Positions 59,211 through 64,000 of a stretch of DNA of 64,000 bases are shown in pieces. A program made the translations under genes and the position numbers. The first letter of the stretch is position 1. The number at the start of each line of letters is the position of its first letter. The stretch comes from Armatimonadota bacterium (GTDB taxonomy: Bacteria; Armatimonadota; Fimbriimonadia; Fimbriimonadales; Fimbriimonadaceae), in NCBI GenBank assembly GCA_018268255.1, contig JAFDWX010000001.1:62001-126000 (forward strand). Reading direction: 5' to 3'. The notes beneath the pieces are model-generated. The model did no database searches and was not told where the DNA came from. It saw only the letters and a list, made by a program, of their open reading frames with translations.

Positions 59211-61520
59211 ATGGCAAAACGACTTTGGCTGCTCTCCTGCTCCTTGTGTGTCGGCTCCAGTGCGTTGGCACAATCAGGGATGCTCCAAGCCGCACCAGGT
59301 TGGCGCAACAATGGCTTTGAAGAGTCCTTAAGACGCACCAAGGTCGCAACAGGTGCGCGTGTTCAGGCGAGATTTACCGGAAGAATCCTCATTAAGTCGC
59401 CAGCGGGAATCTCCAAAGCGGCCAAAACCTTGCCCGGTCTGTCGAATTGGGCTTGGATCGATTTTGGGTCAAATGCCGACCCCAATATGGCTCGATCGGA
59501 AGCCATGCGCAAGTTCCCTGGCTCGCAAGTCTTCGCCGTCTACGACTCTGGCATCGTACGTGACTCGTTCACGCCGAATGACCCTTACTACTTCGCAGGC
59601 AATCCTGATGCGAGTTGGCCCGGCCAGTGGTACCTGAAAAATGGTGTAACCCCAGGCTTGGACACCGGAGTTTGGAATGCGTGGCAGGCAGATTTCACCG
59701 GATTCGGCGTGACAGTCGGAGTGGTGGACGATGGACTGCAGACGGGGCACCCTGATCTCACCGCCAACTACACAGCGACCAACAGCTACGATTTCGGCCA
59801 GAACGACTCGAACCCCAATCCGGTTGTTGGTGCCGATAATCACGGGACGGCGGTTGCGGGACTCATCGGAGCCCGGGGCGGTAACTCGATCGGCATCACC
59901 GGATCTGCACCGGAAGCCAAGCTGGCAGGGCTGCGGCTCAATTTCGATGCTGCTTCGGCAGATTTCACAACGCAAGATGCTGCAGCGACTCTGTATCGAA
60001 GTTCTGGGACGACGACGGCCATCCGGCTTAAGAATCACAGCTACGGCCCGACTGTCCCCTATTCTCTCGATACAGCTCAGGCGACCGCTATCGCAGACTC
60101 CGCCTCGGTGGGCACGATCCACGTTCGATCTGCCGGGAATTCCCGCGGAGGTACTGCGGAAGATGTCAACAAGTTCCTGGAGCGCAACATTCCCCAAACC
60201 ATTGTTGTGGGTGCAGTACAGAGCGATGGAAAGTACGGCCCTTACTCCGGCTTTGGCGCGAGCCTTACGTGCGTTGCCCCTTCCAGTCCGAACTCGGTAG
60301 GGTTCCTTCTGCAGGAAACCACAGACCGAGTAGGCGAGAGTGAAGGCTACAACGGCGGAAGCGACAGTTTTCCCGATGGCAACTACACATCCATCTTTGG
60401 TTTTACAAGTGGTGCTGCGCCTCTGGTCACCGGTGCCCTAGCATTAGTGCGCCAAGCGATCCCCACGATGAATGTGCGCTTCGCGAAGCACCTTATCGCG
60501 CTTACGGCAAAGAAGGTTGACCCGGCCGACACCTCAACCGCAAGCGATGGTGGGTGGAAAACCAACGCCGCAGGATACTCATTCAACCAAAATTACGGAT
60601 TCGGCCTCATCGATGCTTCTGCGATGATCGCGCTTGAACCCTATTATTCCGGCGTTACAGCACTCACCACGAGCACGACGGGGACCGTCACGGTCAATCA
60701 GGCAATTCCGGACAACAGCACCACCGGCACGAGCAAGACTTTCCAGATTTCAAATCACGGGAAACTGGAGGAGATGATGATCACCCTGAACATCACTCAC
60801 ACTTGGCGAGGCGACCTGGAAGCCTATCTAACCTCTCCATCGGGAACGACCTCGCGGCTGTTCATCCAAGCGGGAAGCGATAACGGCACCAACCTCGCGT
60901 GGACCTTTACAAGCAACGCATTTTGGGGTGAAGATCCCTTCGGCACCTGGACGATCAAGGTCATGGATTTGGGACTGCTGGATTCCGGCACCTTCAACTC
61001 TCTCTCTGCAACCGCGAATATGGGAGAACTCGTGGCAGTGAACTCCACGATCATGGGCAATGTCAATTTGGGAGACTGGCTGGGAGCATTGGCTGGACAG
61101 GAGGTGACCTTCGAACTTCGGGATTCACAGGACACTGTGGTGGAGACGCAGAGTTTGCCGCTCGATGCAAGCGGTAACTACACGTTCATTACGAATCTGC
61201 AGGGGACCTATACCCTAACGGCGAAAGCATCCCACTGGCTCCGAGGAAGGTCAGCGACTTTGACTTTGAACGGGTCACCGCTGACCGGCAAGGATTTCAG
61301 CCTCGCCAACGGAGACATCGATCGAGACAACGCGATCACCATTTTCGACTACCTGTACCTGTCGAGCGCATTCGACAAGAACTCGGGAGACTCGGACTGG
61401 AATGTTGCGGATTCCGAAGGTGTCAGACCCTCGGATTCTGACCTGGATGGTGACGAGACTGTATCTATTTTTGACTACGTGATCCTAAACCAGAACTTTG
61501 ATTTAACCGGCGAAGGCTAG
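59211..61520 (+). CDS. Secreted S8 subtilisin-family protease with P-domain and dockerin-like C-terminus
   Basis: 769 residues with a signal peptide (MAKRLWLLSCSLCVGSSALA) and a ~130-residue pro-region. Catalytic triad: Asp near 173 in VGVVDDGLQTGHPDL, His near 211 in DNHGTAVAGLIG and Ser near 400 in FTSGAAPLVTGAL; oxyanion Asn in RSAGNSRGG. A proprotein convertase P-domain follows (THTWRGDLEAYLTSPSGTTS, DPFGTWTIKVMDLG). The last ~165 residues are the shared tail: a carboxypeptidase-regulatory-like beta domain and two EF-hand loops (GDIDRDNAITIFDY, DLDGDETVSIFDY; 61308 to stop). An exported protease, perhaps held at the surface by that tail. Confidence 0.93.
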   Translation: MAKRLWLLSCSLCVGSSALAQSGMLQAAPGWRNNGFEESLRRTKVATGARVQARFTGRILIKSPAGISKAAKTLPGLSNWAWIDFGSNADPNMARSEAMRKFPGSQVFAVYDSGIVRDSFTPNDPYYFAGNPDASWPGQWYLKNGVTPGLDTGVWNAWQADFTGFGVTVGVVDDGLQTGHPDLTANYTATNSYDFGQNDSNPNPVVGADNHGTAVAGLIGARGGNSIGITGSAPEAKLAGLRLNFDAASADFTTQDAAATLYRSSGTTTAIRLKNHSYGPTVPYSLDTAQATAIADSASVGTIHVRSAGNSRGGTAEDVNKFLERNIPQTIVVGAVQSDGKYGPYSGFGASLTCVAPSSPNSVGFLLQETTDRVGESEGYNGGSDSFPDGNYTSIFGFTSGAAPLVTGALALVRQAIPTMNVRFAKHLIALTAKKVDPADTSTASDGGWKTNAAGYSFNQNYGFGLIDASAMIALEPYYSGVTALTTSTTGTVTVNQAIPDNSTTGTSKTFQISNHGKLEEMMITLNITHTWRGDLEAYLTSPSGTTSRLFIQAGSDNGTNLAWTFTSNAFWGEDPFGTWTIKVMDLGLLDSGTFNSLSATANMGELVAVNSTIMGNVNLGDWLGALAGQEVTFELRDSQDTVVETQSLPLDASGNYTFITNLQGTYTLTAKASHWLRGRSATLTLNGSPLTGKDFSLANGDIDRDNAITIFDYLYLSSAFDKNSGDSDWNVADSEGVRPSDSDLDGDETVSIFDYVILNQNFDLTGEG

Positions 61521-61612
61521 AGTCTTAACTTTAGTTGCTATAGAAAACGTCTTCAGTTCCAATACTTTCATTGAACCAACCCAACCGTCCTGGTGGGCTA
61601 CTGGTGAGGTGG

Positions 61613-61954
61613 ATGGTGAACTTGGACTTGCTTAATCTGGAACGATTGCGAGAGATCGCCGATGGCGACCAGCCGTTTATTGCCAACGTGCTGCGTGAGT
61701 ATCGGACCGCAATCACACCCGTACTAGCATCGCTCAGCGGTGCTCTTGAGGGCTCAGATTTTCAAGCTGTGCGGCACGGCGCCCACAACATCAAAGGATC
61801 GAGTAGGACTGTTGGGGCCGAAGCTATGGCAGAGCGCGCCTGCAGATTAGAGGAAGCGGCATTGAGTCAGGACCCACAGCTCTGCGCACGACGAGTTGAT
61901 GAGCTTCGAGACGCTTGGGAAAAAACCTGTTCTGAACTGGATTCTGCTGCCTAA
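61613..61954 (+). CDS. HPt-domain protein
   Basis: 113 residues from the ATG at 61613 (an in-frame TTG at 61571 would extend it by 14). A histidine phosphotransfer domain with VRHGAHNIKGSSRTVGAEAM; the His near residue 58, followed by NIKGSS, is the phospho-acceptor. It passes phosphate between receiver domains in multistep phosphorelays. The next gene, 11 bp downstream, encodes a receiver-containing diguanylate cyclase, a natural partner. Confidence 0.88.
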   Translation: MVNLDLLNLERLREIADGDQPFIANVLREYRTAITPVLASLSGALEGSDFQAVRHGAHNIKGSSRTVGAEAMAERACRLEEAALSQDPQLCARRVDELRDAWEKTCSELDSAA

Positions 61955-61965
61955 AGAATTAAGTC

Positions 61966-63369
61966 ATGAAGATTCTCCTTGTCGAAGACGATCCTGCATC
62001 GTTGTTGATGCTCACCAAAGCACTCCAACGACGCGGACACCAGGTGATCGGCACTGCAAATGGTGAGGAGGCTTTGCGTCTTCTTGATCGCGAGTCGTTC
62101 CAAGTGGTGATCTCCGACTGGATCATGCCGAAGCTCGATGGGTTGCAACTGTGTCGCATCTTGCGCGCATCGGAGCAAAACACTTACACCTACTATCTGA
62201 TGCTCACCGCGGCCGATCAGCACAAGGACCGCTTGATGGCACTCGAGGAAGGGGCCGACGACATGATGGTGAAGCCGTTCCACCTGTCGGAGCTCAATGC
62301 TCGCCTCCGCGTCGCTGAGCGAATCTTGGCGATGAACGAAGAAGTGCAGCGGAAGAGCGTGGAAATGGAGCAGCTGAGCAATGTTCTTCAGTTTTCAAAC
62401 CGCCGCATCTCCGAGATGTTCAAAGGCCTGCCCATTCCATGCGTGACCATCAGTCAAGATGGCTCAGTCATGGAGTGGAATACAGCGGCAGAGAATCTCT
62501 TCCATCTGAAATCCTACGAAGTCTACATGCAGCCTCTGTGGACGGTAATCACCTCTCCAAGGTACAAGCGCCAGGCTGAAGAGCTGACTTGGGCAGCTGT
62601 TTCTGGTGAGGACATCAAAGAGGAAGATTGGACGTGCCCACTGAAAAGCGGCAAAAAGGTGCATCTACTCGTAAGCACCTTCCCAATCCGAAACCACCTG
62701 AACGAAGTTGTTGGGTCTGTGTTGGCCTATGTTGACGTCACCAAACAGAAGCAGCTCGAGCACCAGATTAAGGAGCAGTTGCAGGTGGCGCGAAGCCTCA
62801 GCAATGAGCTCCAAGAGAAAAACACGGACCTCAAGCGACTCACCGACCAGCTTGAAGAACTGGCCTCCACGGACGGACTGACTGGATTGCCGAACTATCG
62901 AACATTTAAGGAGAAACTGGAATTCGAGTTGAAGGAAGTCGTCCACCATGGACGGCCTCTCTCGATCATTCTCACGGATATCGATAAGTTTAAGACCTTT
63001 AATGACGACTTTGGACACCTCGTTGGAGATGAAGTGCTTCGCAAAGTCTCAAGCGTCTTCAAAACGCTCATAGCAGAAGTACCTGCAGGAATCGTCGCGC
63101 GATATGGCGGAGAAGAATTTGTCGTGGTCTTGCCCAACTCCACCGAATCCCAGGCGACCGAATTCGCAGAGAAACTCAGGCTGGGAGTGGAGCAAGAAAA
63201 ATGGCCGTGGCGCCAAGTCACCTCCAGTTTTGGAGTCGCCACGTGGGACTCAAGCATCGTGGATGTGAAGCAATTTGTTGATCTGGCAGATAAGGCTCTC
63301 TACTTCTCCAAGGAGAATGGGCGCAATCAGGTTAACCACTTCAAAACACTGCCAGCCCAGGCCGCTTGA
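61966..63369 (+). CDS. REC-PAS-GGDEF response regulator / diguanylate cyclase
   Basis: 467 residues. Receiver domain with KILLVEDDP and phospho-acceptor Asp near 51 in ISDWIMPKLDGL, then a PAS domain (IPCVTISQDGSVMEWNTAAE), a coiled-coil linker (near 255-300) and a GGDEF domain: STDGLTGLPNYRTFKEKL and the active-site loop RYGGEEFVVVLP. The GGEEF variant is catalytically competent, so it should make c-di-GMP when phosphorylated. No RxxD inhibitory-site motif is seen directly upstream of GGEEF. It probably receives phosphate through the adjacent HPt protein. Confidence 0.93.
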   Translation: MKILLVEDDPASLLMLTKALQRRGHQVIGTANGEEALRLLDRESFQVVISDWIMPKLDGLQLCRILRASEQNTYTYYLMLTAADQHKDRLMALEEGADDMMVKPFHLSELNARLRVAERILAMNEEVQRKSVEMEQLSNVLQFSNRRISEMFKGLPIPCVTISQDGSVMEWNTAAENLFHLKSYEVYMQPLWTVITSPRYKRQAEELTWAAVSGEDIKEEDWTCPLKSGKKVHLLVSTFPIRNHLNEVVGSVLAYVDVTKQKQLEHQIKEQLQVARSLSNELQEKNTDLKRLTDQLEELASTDGLTGLPNYRTFKEKLEFELKEVVHHGRPLSIILTDIDKFKTFNDDFGHLVGDEVLRKVSSVFKTLIAEVPAGIVARYGGEEFVVVLPNSTESQATEFAEKLRLGVEQEKWPWRQVTSSFGVATWDSSIVDVKQFVDLADKALYFSKENGRNQVNHFKTLPAQAA

Positions 63370-63466
63370 GTTAATTCAAGTAATATCCCGGGTAATCGAA
63401 AGGCCGGTAAGTGCCCACGATCATCTTAGTGGTGTCCAAGGACGGACATTGTTGGGGTGAAGGGAT

Positions 63467-64000
63467 ATGTCACAAGGCTTTCGATTTAACGCTGATCTGC
63501 ATTTAACGACGCAGACAAAGGTTGATCCCAGAATTGTTCTTACGAGCAAGCTTATCGAACTCAGTTCAATTGAGTTGGAGACGGCTATTTCACGGGAAAT
63601 CGAAGAAAATCCGGCTCTTGAACGCGTGGAAGAGGAAGAAGCGACCGAAGAGAACAGGCCCGAGGATATTCTCTCCAAGGTTTCGAACGACCATGATGAT
63701 TATGAGAGTCGAAGAGGCCTCCCGGACCGCGACGAAGAAGCCAACGATTGGCTGGACTATGTCTCAGATTTGCCCGATCTTCAAGATCATCTCGAAGCGC
63801 AGCTTCTGCCTCGCCTTGAGCCACAGTTCCGAAACCTCGGATCGTTCGTAATCGGATCGCTGAACGAGCACGGATATCTGGGCACGCCGATCGAGGAGAT
63901 CGCGATGGCGACTGGTAATTCGTTTGAGGAGATTGAGGCGGTTATCGCTCAACTCCAGCAGTGCGAACCGCGAGGAGTTGGCGCGCGTGGTGTGGTCGAA
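63467..64000 (+). CDS. rpoN: RNA polymerase sigma-54 factor (3' end beyond window)
   Basis: 178 codons are present with no stop before the window ends. The N-terminal activator-interacting region is typical: a Gln/Leu-rich start, IVLTSKLIELSSIELETAIS and REIEENPALERVEEEE. An acidic linker follows, then the core-binding region (PDLQDHLEAQLLPRL, SLNEHGYLGTPIEEIA, QCEPRGVGARGVVE). Sigma-54 needs enhancer-binding ATPases; none is in this window. The ATG at 63467 follows an AAGGG stretch. Confidence 0.93.
   Translation, partial: MSQGFRFNADLHLTTQTKVDPRIVLTSKLIELSSIELETAISREIEENPALERVEEEEATEENRPEDILSKVSNDHDDYESRRGLPDRDEEANDWLDYVSDLPDLQDHLEAQLLPRLEPQFRNLGSFVIGSLNEHGYLGTPIEEIAMATGNSFEEIEAVIAQLQQCEPRGVGARGVVE

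Noticed and set aside
59469-60197. 242-codon open frame on the minus strand
   Set aside because: Antisense to the catalytic domain of the subtilase, which has an intact triad.

Overview
The window looks like a chromosomal segment of a diderm, moderately GC-rich bacterium, most likely Armatimonadota (Fimbriimonadia-like). The hints are a DUF1559 prepilin-type protein, several large secreted proteins ending in dockerin-like EF-hand pairs, and scattered rather than clustered his and pur genes. This placement is inference from gene content; no rRNA gene is present to confirm it. I see no tRNA, rRNA, CRISPR array, intact insertion sequence or prophage.

Layout. 1-2484: 3' part of a secreted BNR/sortilin-like repeat protein. 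2.6-7.7 kb: aspS, a small-molecule kinase-like protein, a secreted hypothetical, a NarL-type response regulator and a lone peptide-type ABC ATPase. 7.8-16.7 kb: a carbohydrate locus with a fucose-isomerase-like enzyme, a GH2 beta-mannosidase-like enzyme, a small lipoprotein, a DUF1559 protein, a GntR/LacI-type regulator, a divergent GH5-like hydrolase and a TetR regulator. 16.8-20.7 kb: a rearranged locus. A DUF429 gene is followed by a beta-helix protein gene flanked by ~154-bp direct repeats, each carrying the DUF429 tail, a promoter and the same first six codons; a further DUF429 tail remnant lies downstream. 20.7-28.4 kb: a second beta-helix/PA14-like protein, a Gfo/Idh/MocA oxidoreductase, a thioesterase, two paralogous secreted proteins, a HAD hydrolase and queA. 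28.4-30.2 kb: an AT-rich pair (HTH protein and GT4 glycosyltransferase). 30.2-39 kb: membrane protein, HMG-CoA lyase-like enzyme, DUF374 acyltransferase, rhomboid-TPR, YebC, a KOW-like protein, ribBA, a flavodoxin-fold reductase, hisC and aroF. 39-45.9 kb: a large secreted protein, an NlpC/P60 hydrolase, purQ, purS, a deacetylase-like protein and hisG. 45.9-52.8 kb: a sugar ABC transporter whose binding protein is fused to its first permease, then purA, purN, plsC and membrane proteins. 52.8-59.1 kb: a glycine C-acetyltransferase and a surface-glycan operon (HisH2, HisF2, N-acetyl-sugar amidotransferase, Wzy-like protein, glycosyltransferase). 59.2-64 kb: a subtilase with P-domain, an HPt protein, a REC-PAS-GGDEF protein and the 5' part of rpoN.

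Most notable: (1) four otherwise unrelated exported proteins end in the same C-terminal module, a beta-rich domain followed by a 70-71 residue paired EF-hand domain that stops a few residues after an NF motif, which suggests a common anchoring or sorting tag; (2) the DUF429/repeat locus, where promoter plus start codon plus six codons were copied in front of a different reading frame; (3) several genes with a -10-like hexamer only 6-7 nt before the start codon, suggesting leaderless transcripts; (4) a 63-bp nested palindrome inserted in frame in a signal-peptide region; (5) the fused binding-protein/permease; (6) a HisF-like protein lacking the N-terminal catalytic Asp, beside a sugar amidotransferase.
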